Shown: positions 1-7,840, counted from the stretch's first letter. The stretch is DNA of 29,610 bases from JBBSGD01 sp038254435 (GCA_038254435.1 JBBSGD010000025.1:1-29610), one strand, 5' to 3'. Translations and numbers: made by a program. The notes: generated from the letters alone by a model not told the origin.

Positions 1-1
1 C

Positions 2-457
2 GTCGTGGAGGTAGACACCGAAACGGGTCAGGTGTTCTTACGAAATCACTTCTCGGTCGACGACTGCGGGCGCATCCTCAATCCGATGCTGGTGCGCGGC
101 CAGGTGCACGGGGGATTGGCCCAGGGCATAGCGCAGGCCCTCTTCGAGCAGGTTGTGTACGACGACGACGGGACCCTTCTTACGGGAAACCTCGCCTTCT
201 ACGGAATCCCGAGCGCCGCCGAGCTGATCTCGTTCGACACGCACCACACCGAGACGCCGACCCCCCTCAATCCCCTCGGCGCCAAGGGCATCGGCGAGTC
301 GGCGACCATCGGCTCGACGCCCGCCGTCCAGAACGCGGTGATCGACGCCTTGTCCGATCTGGGCGTGGTTCACCTGGACATGCCGCTCACACCGCAGCGG
401 ATATGGAGCGCGCTCGGCTCAGCCACCCCGCCGGCGGCCGAGAAAACGGCTGAGTGA
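2..457 (+). CDS. Molybdenum hydroxylase large subunit (CoxL/xanthine dehydrogenase family), C-terminal part
   Basis: The reading frame is open from the left edge, so only about the last 150 residues are present. Visible family motifs are DDCGRILNP, then GQVHGGLAQGI, then NPLGAKGIGES. The last carries the conserved glutamate that acts at the molybdenum centre in the xanthine dehydrogenase/CO dehydrogenase family. These enzymes use a Mo-cytosine-dinucleotide cofactor to hydroxylate or oxidise a small substrate and pair with FAD and 2Fe-2S subunits, which would lie to the left of the window. The fragment lacks the active-site loop that separates true CO dehydrogenase (form I) from other members, so the substrate cannot be stated. 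A hairpin with terminator character follows about 20 bp after the stop. Confidence 0.9.
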   Translation, partial: VVEVDTETGQVFLRNHFSVDDCGRILNPMLVRGQVHGGLAQGIAQALFEQVVYDDDGTLLTGNLAFYGIPSAAELISFDTHHTETPTPLNPLGAKGIGESATIGSTPAVQNAVIDALSDLGVVHLDMPLTPQRIWSALGSATPPAAEKTAE

Positions 458-475
458 CCCGGGTCGCTCGTCCCA

Positions 476-532
476 GCCCGCCGAGTGGGTACTGAGTGGG
501 GAAATACACGCGCTGCCACCCACTGGGCGGGC
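476..532. terminator. Hairpin between convergent genes, probable bidirectional terminator
   Basis: Bases 476-490 pair with 518-532 in a 15-bp stem with one G:G mismatch (483/525) around a 27-nt loop. It sits between the molybdenum-subunit stop (457) and the stop of the minus-strand gene ending at 537. There is no clear U-run on either side, so termination is inferred from position and stem strength. Confidence 0.5.
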
Positions 533-536
533 ACGC

Positions 537-1019
537 TCAGTCGTCCGGATGCCGCATCCGCTCGAGCCCTGCTCCCTCGGTCCACAAAAGGGCGCGCCGT
601 CCGGCTCCGAACTCGATGTAGGCGGCGCTCGAGATGTCCACCGAGAAGAGGTGAAACGGTCCCGTGGGGCGCCACTCGATGCGCGCCTCTGTTGCGTCCC
701 CGTAGTGAGTGCGCAGCTCTGGGTCGGCAATGTCGACGGCAACCCCGTAGAGCTTGAAGTCGCCCTCGGTGCCCTCACGATCGGAGGTCGCGCTGTGCAC
801 AACGAGGCGCGGATCAGCCAGCAGATCGAGGGCTTTCCTGGAGCGCCACATCATGCCGAGCATGAGCTCACCGTCGACCACATAGGTCTCGACCGGCGAG
901 ATGCGTGGCCAGCCGTTGCGTCGCAAAGTGCCGACCAAGGCCATGCCGTTCTTGTCGAAGAGCTTGTCGCCGAGCCCGGCAAGCTCTTGCGCCTGGGCTG
1001 CAAATCCACGCCAGTTCAT
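537..1019 (-). CDS. Pyridoxamine 5'-phosphate oxidase-like split-barrel protein
   Basis: A 160-residue protein beginning MNWRGFAAQAQEL. The frame is open upstream to a possible start at 1067, but the ATG at 1019 is preceded by GGGAGGA at good spacing and fits the family length. The core (about residues 25-115: MALVGTLRRNGWPRISPVE, then a short segment with GMMWRSRKALDLLADPR, then a strand leading into VDI) matches the FMN/F420-binding split-barrel fold of PNPOx-like proteins. Members bind a flavin or deazaflavin and act as oxidoreductases or cofactor carriers; the actual reaction cannot be read from sequence. It is convergent with the molybdenum subunit and divergent from the YqgE gene. Confidence 0.8.
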   Translation of the reverse strand: MNWRGFAAQAQELAGLGDKLFDKNGMALVGTLRRNGWPRISPVETYVVDGELMLGMMWRSRKALDLLADPRLVVHSATSDREGTEGDFKLYGVAVDIADPELRTHYGDATEARIEWRPTGPFHLFSVDISSAAYIEFGAGRRALLWTEGAGLERMRHPDD

Positions 1020-1149
1020 GCCCTGTCCTCCCGCTGATCGACCTCCGGACCAACCACAGTCAAACATTGGGCTCTAGGACGAGGATGAGACACGTCCTTC
1101 GCTCGCCCATCCCCGGAGTGGGGAAATCGGGCCACAGGGCCGCGATGAT

Positions 1150-1695
1150 GTGCGCATGGAGGATCTCAAGGGGCAGCTGTTGGTGGCGGGCGGCGGCCTC
1201 CTCGATCCCAACTTCCGCCAGGCGGTGGTCATGGTGGCGGAGCACGGCGCCGAGGGCGCGCTCGGTGTTGTCCTGAACCGGCCCCTCGAGGTCCTCGCGG
1301 CCGAGGCGGGCCCGGAGTTAGAGGCGATCGTCACACCCGGCGACTCGCTGTTTTCGGGGGGGCCCGTGCAGCCGCAGGCAGCGGTAATCGTGGCCGAGTT
1401 CGAGTCTCCGGACGCAAACGACAAGCTTGTCTTTGGGCGAGTCGGGCTGCTCGGCCATATCGACCCCGCCGCCGGCGCACGCGTGCGCCGGGCACGAGTG
1501 TACGCGGGCTACGCCGGGTGGGGGCCGAGCCAGCTCGAGCGTGAGCTCGCCGACTCCTCGTGGATCGTCGAACCGGCTCTCCCCGAAGACGTGTTCACGA
1601 CCGAGCCCTCGGCTCTGTGGCGCACGGTGCTGCAGCGCAAGGGCAGCCGCTACGCCATGCTCTCCCTCATGCCCTTCGACCCCTCGACGAACTGA
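1150..1695 (+). CDS. YqgE/AlgH family protein
   Basis: A 181-residue protein covering the whole YqgE/AlgH (DUF179) family length. Family hallmarks are the N-terminal GQLLVAGGGLLDPNFRQAVV, the ALGVVLNRPLE segment, FSGGPVQP, the YAGYAGWGPSQLERELA signature and the C-terminal LWRTVLQRKGSRYAMLSLMP. The frame begins at GTG 1150, and an in-frame ATG at 1156 (MEDLKGQ) is equally plausible. The family is widespread and of unsettled biochemical function; AlgH was named for an effect on alginate regulation in Pseudomonas, which need not apply here. It stands alone, divergent from the split-barrel gene and convergent with the ABC permease. Confidence 0.88.
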   Translation: MRMEDLKGQLLVAGGGLLDPNFRQAVVMVAEHGAEGALGVVLNRPLEVLAAEAGPELEAIVTPGDSLFSGGPVQPQAAVIVAEFESPDANDKLVFGRVGLLGHIDPAAGARVRRARVYAGYAGWGPSQLERELADSSWIVEPALPEDVFTTEPSALWRTVLQRKGSRYAMLSLMPFDPSTN

Positions 1696-1752
1696 CGGGC
1701 TTCGACCGCGACCTCGTCGGTCAGAACTGGAGACTTCGCCTGTAGACGCTGC

Positions 1753-2532
1753 TCACGCAGATCCGCGCGGAACCCAGGAGAAGCGCCACAAGGCGATGAG
1801 GAGACCTGCAACCGCCCACGCAAGCAAGACTCCGATGTCGCGGGCCACGATTCCGCTGCCGGTCGTGAGCGGGTCGAAGGCGTGACGCAAACCGTCGGCG
1901 AGGTGCGCTATGGGAAACACGTTGGCGAGGTCGCGCAGACCGAGCGGCAAGCTCGATGCGGGCACGAACACGCCCGAGATGAAGTACAGCGGCAGAACGA
2001 GGGCTTGCACCACGGGCTGTGCCGAATCCACGGACGTGATAGCGGTCGACACGGCATAGCCGACACCGCACAGAGCCACGGAACCGAGGACCACCGTCGC
2101 GAGGACTCCCGGAATGGTCGTGCTCGGCAGGGCGACTCCGTAGGCGGCGGTTCCGATCGCGAGCAGCACGACAACCACGAGCAGCGACGTCAATACTGCG
2201 GCCAGCGTGCGGCCGGCGATGATCACCCATGCCGGGACGGGGGTCGCTCGCCGCCGCTTCAGGACGCCAAGCTCGCGCTGCGCCGTGATCGCCATGACGA
2301 GGTTGGCGAACGAAGCCGACACGATCCCCAGCGCAACGATGCCCGGGACGAAGTAGGTAGCGCTGCTCACTCGCTCGCCGCCGCTGCGCACCGGGTCGTT
2401 GCCGAAGACGCCGACGAAGATGACGAGAAAGATGACCGGCAAGACCAGCGTGAAAAAGCGCGCTCGCCTGTCACGCATGAAGCCGCGCAGATCAAAACGA
2501 GTCTGATGTATGACCAGAGCTGCAGAGTTCAT
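1753..2532 (-). CDS. ABC-2 type transporter permease
   Basis: A 259-residue integral membrane protein with about six hydrophobic segments (roughly residues 26-45, 62-84, 105-130, 138-163, 172-195 and 232-250). It has the ABC-2 architecture: a short cytoplasmic N-terminus with an amphipathic stretch (FDLRGFMRDRRARFFTL), a central LKRRRATPVPAW cytoplasmic loop, and the family-typical PLYFISGVFVP segment before the last helices. Its ATG overlaps the ATPase stop by 4 bp (ATGA, 2529-2532), so the two are translationally coupled. Such pairs export drugs, lipids or polysaccharide precursors; the divergent two-component system suggests an inducible drug- or envelope-stress exporter. Confidence 0.9.
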   Translation of the reverse strand: MNSAALVIHQTRFDLRGFMRDRRARFFTLVLPVIFLVIFVGVFGNDPVRSGGERVSSATYFVPGIVALGIVSASFANLVMAITAQRELGVLKRRRATPVPAWVIIAGRTLAAVLTSLLVVVVLLAIGTAAYGVALPSTTIPGVLATVVLGSVALCGVGYAVSTAITSVDSAQPVVQALVLPLYFISGVFVPASSLPLGLRDLANVFPIAHLADGLRHAFDPLTTGSGIVARDIGVLLAWAVAGLLIALWRFSWVPRGSA

Positions 2533-3515
2533 CGCTTCTCCTTGCGAGTCTCGGAAGTCAAGGCCAGATAAACCTCTTCGAGGGTCGGTCTGCGAACCTC
2601 GAGGTCGGGAAGATCAAAACCGCGCTCGAGAGCCCAGCGTGCAAGGCAGGCGAGGTGAACGAGGGGACTCTCGCTGCGAACGGCAACTCGTCCCCCACCA
2701 CGCTCGGTCGCAAGCTCCCGAACTCCGGAGGGGATCTCGGAGCGAGCAACACCCTGGGGCAGGACGAAGTCGATGGTGGCCGCCATGCGATCACGGCCCC
2801 CGAGGGACTGCGGGGTTCCCTGCGCGACGATGCGCCCGCCGGCGATCACGGCGATACGGTCGGCCAGCCTCTCGGCCTCCTCCATGTAGTGCGTGGTGAG
2901 GAACACCGTCTTGCCGAGCGAGCGCAGGTCGTCGATGACCTCCCAAGCCTTACGTCTTGCCGAGGGATCGAATCCAGTCGTCGGCTCGTCGAGGAAAATC
3001 AGCTCCGGGTCGCCAACCAGGGCGAGAGCGACGTCCAGCCTGCGCCGCTGTCCTCCGGAAAGTTTCTCGGCCGGCATGCTTGCTTGCTTGTCGAGTCCGG
3101 CGAGGGCTACCGTCTCCCCCACCGCGCGAGGCTTCGAGTAGTAGCCCGCGTACAGCTCGAGGCACTCGCGCACAGTCAGGCCCGGCTCGGCGTTCGATTC
3201 CTGAAGGACTATCCCGAGGCGTTCGCGCCAGCTGGGCCCACCCTCGGCGGGGTCGACACCCAGCACCGACACCCGGCCCGATGTGCGCGCTCGAAAGCCT
3301 TCGAGGATCTCTACCGTCGTTGTCTTGCCGGCGCCGTTGGGGCCGAGGAAGGCGAATATCTCGCCGCGCATTACCGCCAGATCGATTCCGGACACCGCTT
3401 CGAGGTCCCCATAGCGCTTGAGCAGGCCCTGTGCATTGATGACCTCATCCGAGCCTTCTTTACGTCTGCCCTCCATCGTCCGGCCCCTCGTTGCAGCTTC
3501 GTGCTTGGTGACCAC
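2529..3515 (-). CDS. ABC-2 type transporter ATP-binding protein (DrrA-like)
   Basis: A 328-residue nucleotide-binding subunit: Walker A GPNGAGKT at residues 58-65, Q-loop near Q105, signature LSGGQ at 152-156, Walker B LIFLDE at 172-177, and the H-loop in the following TTHYMEEAERLADRI segment. The C-terminal extension (about 230-328, with RRPTLEEVYLALT) is typical of drug- or polysaccharide-exporting DrrA-like ATPases. The GTG start at 3515 has AAGGAG 6 nt upstream; an ATG at 3476 is less well supported. It heads an operon with the permease and is divergent from the histidine kinase gene. A 14-bp direct repeat lies just upstream of its ribosome binding site. Confidence 0.93.
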   Translation of the reverse strand: MVTKHEAATRGRTMEGRRKEGSDEVINAQGLLKRYGDLEAVSGIDLAVMRGEIFAFLGPNGAGKTTTVEILEGFRARTSGRVSVLGVDPAEGGPSWRERLGIVLQESNAEPGLTVRECLELYAGYYSKPRAVGETVALAGLDKQASMPAEKLSGGQRRRLDVALALVGDPELIFLDEPTTGFDPSARRKAWEVIDDLRSLGKTVFLTTHYMEEAERLADRIAVIAGGRIVAQGTPQSLGGRDRMAATIDFVLPQGVARSEIPSGVRELATERGGGRVAVRSESPLVHLACLARWALERGFDLPDLEVRRPTLEEVYLALTSETRKEKR

Positions 3516-3530
3516 GCGGCGCTCCTTGTT

Positions 3531-3558
3531 GATCTCTCATCCTCGATCTCTCATCCGT
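3531..3558 (-). repeat. 14-bp tandem direct repeat upstream of the exporter operon
   Basis: On the minus strand GGATGAGAGATC occurs twice with a 14-bp period (plus-strand copies at 3531-3542 and 3545-3556), ending about 15 bp before the GTG of the ATPase gene. It is in the 5' leader or promoter-proximal region, so it could be a regulator site. No function can be shown from sequence. Confidence 0.5.
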
Positions 3559-3652
3559 CGTGGTGAGAACGCTAGAAGAGCCTTGGGCGCTCGTCGTCGG
3601 CTCGACGGTTGAACTTCCGGGGTAGCGGGCTCGTCTCGGGGGCATTCGCGAC

Positions 3653-3668
3653 TCAACCCGCGGGTTGA
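3653..3668. promoter_or_regulatory. Perfect 16-bp palindrome, candidate operator
   Basis: TCAACCCGCGGGTTGA is identical to its own reverse complement. It is in the 221-bp gap between the divergent ABC exporter operon (starts 3515, minus) and the histidine kinase gene (starts 3737, plus), 32 bp upstream of that gene's predicted -35. A related half-site CGGTTGA lies at 3606-3612. A LuxR-type response regulator encoded next door is the obvious candidate binder, by inference. Confidence 0.6.
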
Positions 3669-3700
3669 TGGCGGGCGCTGCAGCCCCCAACCGTGCGGGG

Positions 3701-3729
3701 CTGACCTCGGACCTTCCCCTCTCTATGCT
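3701..3729 (+). promoter_or_regulatory. Promoter of the two-component operon, apparently leaderless
   Basis: A -35 CTGACC (3701-3706) and a -10 TATGCT (3724-3729) are separated by exactly 17 bp. The ATG of the histidine kinase (3737) begins 8 nt after the -10, where transcription would start, and no Shine-Dalgarno precedes it. This is the arrangement of a leaderless actinobacterial mRNA. Confidence 0.6.
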
Positions 3730-3736
3730 TGGGTGC

Positions 3737-4966
3737 ATGAGCACGAAAATCACGCCGACATTCGCTTCCCTCGACGCGTCGAGGGCGCGCCAGCAGGCCA
3801 CGGCGCGGTGGCTGCGCATTCTCGGAGCTGCCATGATCGTGCTGATCATCGGGACCACATGGGTGACGGATCCTCGGCCGGGATTATCGGGACGGGGCCT
3901 CGGGATCCTCACCGCGGTGGCCGTTCTCCTCATCAGCGCCGCCATCGCAGTGTTGTTCAGGCGTCTGCCGTGCATCCAAGAACAGAGCCCTAGATCGCTG
4001 CTGATTGCGGTGGGACCCGTGGTCACCGGATTCACCAGCGCAGCTGCGTTGACGTGGCTGCAACCAAACGGACCGGGGTGGCTTGCGGCATTCGTGACCG
4101 TGGGGGCGGCGGCGAACCGCGTCCGCGCCAAGACTGCCGTGTGGCTCTTCTCCCTCTGTCTGCTGATCCTGGGCATCAGCCAGGCCCTCGTGCCCGGGAG
4201 CTCGATAGTAGAGATAATCATCACGGAGATGGGTGTCGCCGCCTTCTTCGTCATCGCCAACCTCTCTCACCGTCTGCGCGAAGGACAGACGCAGGCCGAG
4301 CACCTTTTGGTCGAGCTCCAGCAATCGCGCGACGCGCAAGCGCGCGCGGCCGCCCTGCAAGAGCGCGAGCGGCTGGCGCGGGAAATGCACGACATCCTCG
4401 CTCATACGCTCTCCGGGCTCGTCCTCCAGCTCGAGGGGGCTCGGCTGCTCGTCAACCAGAACGGCTCGGACACGCACATCAGATCGGTAGTGGAACGCGC
4501 TCACCACCTCGCTCGCGCCGGCCTCGAAGAGGCGAGGCGCACAATCGGCTTGCTGAGAGACGACGAGCTTCCCGGACCAGACAGGCTGCCGGCTTTGACC
4601 GAGAGCTTCGAGCAGGAGACGGGCCTCCGCTGCTCGCTCGAGGTGCGAGGCGAGCAGCAAGAACTGTCGTCCGAGGCGCGCCTCGCCCTCTACCGCGCGG
4701 CCCAGGAGGCGCTGACCAACATACGCAAGCACACCCGTCCCGAGCGCGTCAGCGTGCGACTCGACTACGAACACGAGGGAGCCCGGCTCATGGTCGAGGA
4801 CTTCTCCGCAAGTGAGCAAGTACGCGCCCACAGCCTTGCAGGAGTCGGAGCCGGTTACGGGCTCACGGGGATGCGCGAGCGCGCCGAGCTGCTCGGAGGA
4901 GACCTCGCCACAACCCCGACGGCGACCGGATTCCGGGTCGAGCTGTGGGTGCCCGTGAACCGATGA
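3737..4966 (+). CDS. NarL/DesK-type sensor histidine kinase
   Basis: A 409-residue protein. The longer frame from 3665 is unlikely because the promoter sits inside it. Residues 25-175 contain about five to six hydrophobic segments with short loops and no large extracellular domain. A coiled linker (about 180-210) leads to the HisKA_3 dimerisation domain with the phospho-accepting His218 in REMHDILAHTLSGL, and a HATPase domain with the N-box EALTNIRKH (N328) and the glycine-rich GYGLTGMRERAELLGG near the end. The usual DxG of the ATP lid region is replaced by VEDFSAS, so one canonical glycine appears absent. The stop overlaps the response regulator start by 4 bp. With few external residues it probably senses membrane or intramembrane cues, a common trait of kinases beside ABC exporters. 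Confidence 0.92.
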   Translation: MSTKITPTFASLDASRARQQATARWLRILGAAMIVLIIGTTWVTDPRPGLSGRGLGILTAVAVLLISAAIAVLFRRLPCIQEQSPRSLLIAVGPVVTGFTSAAALTWLQPNGPGWLAAFVTVGAAANRVRAKTAVWLFSLCLLILGISQALVPGSSIVEIIITEMGVAAFFVIANLSHRLREGQTQAEHLLVELQQSRDAQARAAALQERERLAREMHDILAHTLSGLVLQLEGARLLVNQNGSDTHIRSVVERAHHLARAGLEEARRTIGLLRDDELPGPDRLPALTESFEQETGLRCSLEVRGEQQELSSEARLALYRAAQEALTNIRKHTRPERVSVRLDYEHEGARLMVEDFSASEQVRAHSLAGVGAGYGLTGMRERAELLGGDLATTPTATGFRVELWVPVNR

Positions 4967-5634
4967 CCGCGCCGGTGCGAGTGCTCATCGTCGACGACCA
5001 GCGAGTAGTGCGCGAGGGGCTGTCGACCCTTCTGGGTCTCTTGCCCAGCATCGAGGTAGTGGGCGCGGCTCCCGATGGCGAGAGCGCGGTAGCCGAGTTC
5101 ACGGCGCTACGACCCGATGTGGTGCTGATGGATCTTCACATGCCGCGCTGCGACGGCGTCGAGGCGACGCGGCGTCTGCGCCAGAACGATGCGGCGGCGA
5201 AGGTGATCGCACTCACGACCTTCGCCGACGACCACTCGGTGATCGGCGTGCTGCAGGCGGGAGCGCGCGGTTTTTTGACAAAGGATGCGGGGGCACACGA
5301 GATCGAGCGCGCGATCACCGCTGTGATGCGAGGCGACGTTTCGATCGACCCGGCCGTGCAGCACCATCTCGTCAACGCCGTCAGCGCGCCGTCACTCGTC
5401 GAATCGGGCGGCGGCGATCCTGACTTGCCGGACGGGCTCACGCCCCGGGAAGCGGAGGTGCTCGAGCTCATCGCCGAGGGCCTGTCCAACACCGAAATCG
5501 CGGAGCGACTAGTCGTCAGCCCGGCCACCATCAAGTCTCACGTGAACCATCTCTTCGCCAAAACGGGAGTGCGCGACCGGGCGCAAGCCGTCGCGTACGC
5601 GTATCGCAACGGCCTCGCGGGCCCGGGTAGTTAG
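4963..5634 (+). CDS. NarL/LuxR-type response regulator
   Basis: A 223-residue regulator starting at the ATG that overlaps the kinase stop (ATGA 4963-4966); the frame extends to 4945 but coupling favours this start. The receiver domain has the acidic pair D11/D12, phospho-acceptor D57 in VVLMDLHMP, T85/T86 and K107 in GFLTKDAG. The C-terminal LuxR helix-turn-helix runs from LTPREAEVLELIAEGLSNTE through SPATIKSHVNHLFAKTG. It is partner to the upstream kinase and probably regulates the divergent ABC exporter and its own operon, perhaps through the palindrome at 3653-3668. It ends 4 bp from the stop of the convergent membrane protein gene. Confidence 0.94.
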   Translation: MTAPVRVLIVDDQRVVREGLSTLLGLLPSIEVVGAAPDGESAVAEFTALRPDVVLMDLHMPRCDGVEATRRLRQNDAAAKVIALTTFADDHSVIGVLQAGARGFLTKDAGAHEIERAITAVMRGDVSIDPAVQHHLVNAVSAPSLVESGGGDPDLPDGLTPREAEVLELIAEGLSNTEIAERLVVSPATIKSHVNHLFAKTGVRDRAQAVAYAYRNGLAGPGS

Positions 5635-5638
5635 CCGC

Positions 5639-6742
5639 TCAGGGACGGCGGTGCAAGATCCGTTCCAGGCTCTCGAACAAGGCGTCCCTGCCCAAGACTG
5701 CAAACCTGCTGTTGCCGACGATGCGGCATCCCGCCGAGCTAGCCTTTACCTTCGTTTCACGACTGGGGTAGGCGAAGTCGAGCGCGTAGGCCGAGCTCAT
5801 GCCCCTCAATGCCGCACAAGCGAGAAGAGCGTTCGGCAGCACCTTGGGCGAGTGGTTGATGGTCTGCATGACGCTGCCGATTGTGCGGTCATCGACGGCG
5901 GTTGCCGAGCGTAAGAAGCGTCTCCCTCCGCTCGCCCCCGCGTACTTGCACACCGTCAGCAGCGCCGGGTGCCCGGTTACAGGAGTGCCGTGGTTACCGG
6001 CATGCGGCTCCCTGCCGGTGGACATCCGGGCGCCGCACACCGGGGGTTTGGGCTTCGTGATCGAAGCCACGATTCGGCGGACCGCGCTCCTCGCGGCGGG
6101 AGTCGCGGCTGGTCCAATCCACACATCGAGAAGGAAGTCGGACGTTCCGGCGAGCCGTACGTGCCTCGTCAGCCGCGGCTGAGGCGCTCCGTAGGAGGGC
6201 CGGTCTATGGGGCTCCTCAGCGACGCCAAGTGCAGCGGAAAGCTCGTGTCGGGTTTAGGCGTGGGAAAGTTCCCCAGCCCTCCCACCGAGTAGCCGAACC
6301 TCACGGCAACCAAGTCCGCCGGGAGATCCTTCATGTCGACTTCGGACGAGAAGCAACGTCTTCCGCAGTGGGCAAAGGAGAACTCGTGCTCGACATTGGA
6401 AACGATGGCGCCTCGAAAGACAAATTCCAAAGTGTCGCGGGTCCGCAGCGGCTGCGCGTGCCAGCTCGACGGATACCTAGCAGACCAGCCGTCGTGTGGC
6501 TGCTGGTAGAGGGTCCAGGTCGAGGACGGGGCGACCACAGGAGCCGGTCGCGGAAAGAACGCCGAGGCGGCGAGGACCGCGCCCGAAACGAGTGCACCAA
6601 TCACCACGACCACAGCACCGACGACTCCGGCGCGCCGCAGCCGAATCCGCCTCGGTGCCGCGGCCGGCAGGCGCCCCGAAAACAAGACCTCTTCGTTGGC
6701 CCTGTCGCCGAGGGCGCGCAGCTTGCGTTCGAGGTCTTTCAC
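5639..6742 (-). CDS. Single-pass membrane protein, probable anti-sigma factor of the adjacent ECF sigma
   Basis: A 367-residue protein whose start overlaps the sigma factor stop by 4 bp (6739-6742). A basic cytoplasmic N-terminus of about 37 residues (MKDLERKLRALGDRANEEV) is followed by one transmembrane helix (about 38-63) and a roughly 300-residue exported region with several cysteines (in HCGRRCFSS, PVCGARM, TVCKYAG, LLACAAL and AGCRIVG) that could form disulfides. Position and topology are those of anti-sigma factors that hold the sigma at the membrane. However, no zinc anti-sigma HxxxCxxC motif is visible in the short N-terminus, and I do not recognise the extracellular domain. The anti-sigma role is therefore inferred from context. 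Confidence 0.6.
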   Translation of the reverse strand: MKDLERKLRALGDRANEEVLFSGRLPAAAPRRIRLRRAGVVGAVVVVIGALVSGAVLAASAFFPRPAPVVAPSSTWTLYQQPHDGWSARYPSSWHAQPLRTRDTLEFVFRGAIVSNVEHEFSFAHCGRRCFSSEVDMKDLPADLVAVRFGYSVGGLGNFPTPKPDTSFPLHLASLRSPIDRPSYGAPQPRLTRHVRLAGTSDFLLDVWIGPAATPAARSAVRRIVASITKPKPPVCGARMSTGREPHAGNHGTPVTGHPALLTVCKYAGASGGRRFLRSATAVDDRTIGSVMQTINHSPKVLPNALLACAALRGMSSAYALDFAYPSRETKVKASSAGCRIVGNSRFAVLGRDALFESLERILHRRP

Positions 6743-7230
6743 GTTCTTTCTCCTTCCACGCGCGAGCGCAGGCTCGTCAAGCCGCGGTGCACCAAGGAGC
6801 TGACCGCCTTGGGTGTCGTATCGAGGATTCTCGCCGTGGCCTCTTCGGACTGGTCCTCGCAGTAGCGCAGCACCACTGCCGCTCGCTGGCGAGCCGGAAG
6901 AGACCTCAGAGCGGCAAACAGGTACTCATGCTCGCCGGTTTCTGGGCCCCCGGTTGAGGCGGGAACGGAGTGTGGGAGACGTTCCCTGTACCTCTCCTCG
7001 ACGCGGCGCTTCCTGAGGTGGCTGTAGGAGAGATTCACTACGGTGCGGCGCAGGTAGGAACCGAAAGCATCGGGCGAGCGCAGGTTGCCGAAGCGCCCGG
7101 CGACCTTCACGAACGCCTCTTGAGCGATGTCCTCGGCCGCCTGCCTGTCTCCGGTCAGCAGATATGCGAGTCGAGTTGCATCTCGGCCATGGCGGCTGTA
7201 GAGATCGGCAAGCTTCGACCTCTGCTCCAT
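6739..7230 (-). CDS. ECF RNA polymerase sigma factor, SigE family (sigma-70 family)
   Basis: About 163 residues from the ATG at 7230 (MEQRSKLADLY), which has AAAGGG upstream; the frame continues to an ATG pair at 7284 with no ribosome binding site. Sigma region 2 is seen in RLAYLLTGDRQAAEDIAQEAF and the following FGSYLRRTVVNLSYSHLRKR, and region 4 in ALRSLPARQRAAVVLRYCED through ILDTTPKAVSSLVHRGLTSL. The pattern is that of actinobacterial SigE-family ECF factors. It is followed without a gap by the probable anti-sigma gene. Upstream lies a kilobase of gene-free DNA with two repeat arrays, so its promoter and control may be unusual. Confidence 0.92.
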   Translation of the reverse strand: MEQRSKLADLYSRHGRDATRLAYLLTGDRQAAEDIAQEAFVKVAGRFGNLRSPDAFGSYLRRTVVNLSYSHLRKRRVEERYRERLPHSVPASTGGPETGEHEYLFAALRSLPARQRAAVVLRYCEDQSEEATARILDTTPKAVSSLVHRGLTSLRSRVEGERT

Positions 7231-7462
7231 TGCCGGCAGCCCTTTCGCGTCGACGTCTCGGTATCCGAGTCGAGCTCTCATCATCTAAGAGACGCTGTGG
7301 GGCTGCCCGACACCGCGCCGGCCGCCCCCGGTGCCGATCGGCGCCCCTGAGCTGCATCTTGTCGGGCGCATCTCCGACAGGAGGTTGCACACCGGTCCGG
7401 GCCATCCGGGCTGTCCGCCTCCCCCCGGCTGTCCGCCTCGCCTCAGCCGCAGCCGCAGCCAA

Positions 7463-7571
7463 CGTGGTGCACGTGGTGCAGGCCGTGCACGTGGTGCACG
7501 TGGTGCAGGCCGTGCACGTGGTGCACGTGGTGCAGGCTGTGCACGTGGTGCAGGCCGTGCACGTGGTGCAT
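7463..7571 (+). repeat. Array 1: 9-bp-based GTGGTGCAC tandem repeat
   Basis: The stretch is built from 9-bp words GTGGTGCAC, GTGGTGCAG and GCCGTGCAC. Successive GTGCAGGC/GTGCATGC landmarks are 27, 27, 18 and 18 bp apart, all multiples of nine. It is full of overlapping GTGCAC and CACGTG palindromes. Its 20-mer at 7481-7500 matches, at 19 of 20 positions, the reverse complement of the core of each unit in array 2. Confidence 0.85.
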
Positions 7572-7840
7572 GCCGGTGATTCGAGCGGACCATTTCAGCA
7601 CTGGGGCCAAACAGACACCTCAATTGGCCAGAATCGCCCGGCGCTCTCATCCCCTTCGTGTAATCCCTACAAATCCCGAGAGGCACCTTTGGCACCCAGA
7701 TCTGGGACTCCAGGAGGTTGCCTCGCCAACCCGCTAGCGTCCTGACCCCCGGACGTGTCAACGCCGGTTGAATCTTGACCTCCTCCCCGACGATGCGACC
7801 ACTTCTCTTGCCCGACTCCCCAATAGTTGCCTTGCCGCTG

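Noticed and set aside
2..457. Naming the fragment coxL
   Set aside because: The active-site loop that defines CO dehydrogenase is outside the window.
1882..2571. Plus-strand 229-codon frame opposite the ABC permease
   Set aside because: It is a high-GC shadow of a clear ABC-2 permease; its composition (Asp/Arg/His-rich) matches no family.
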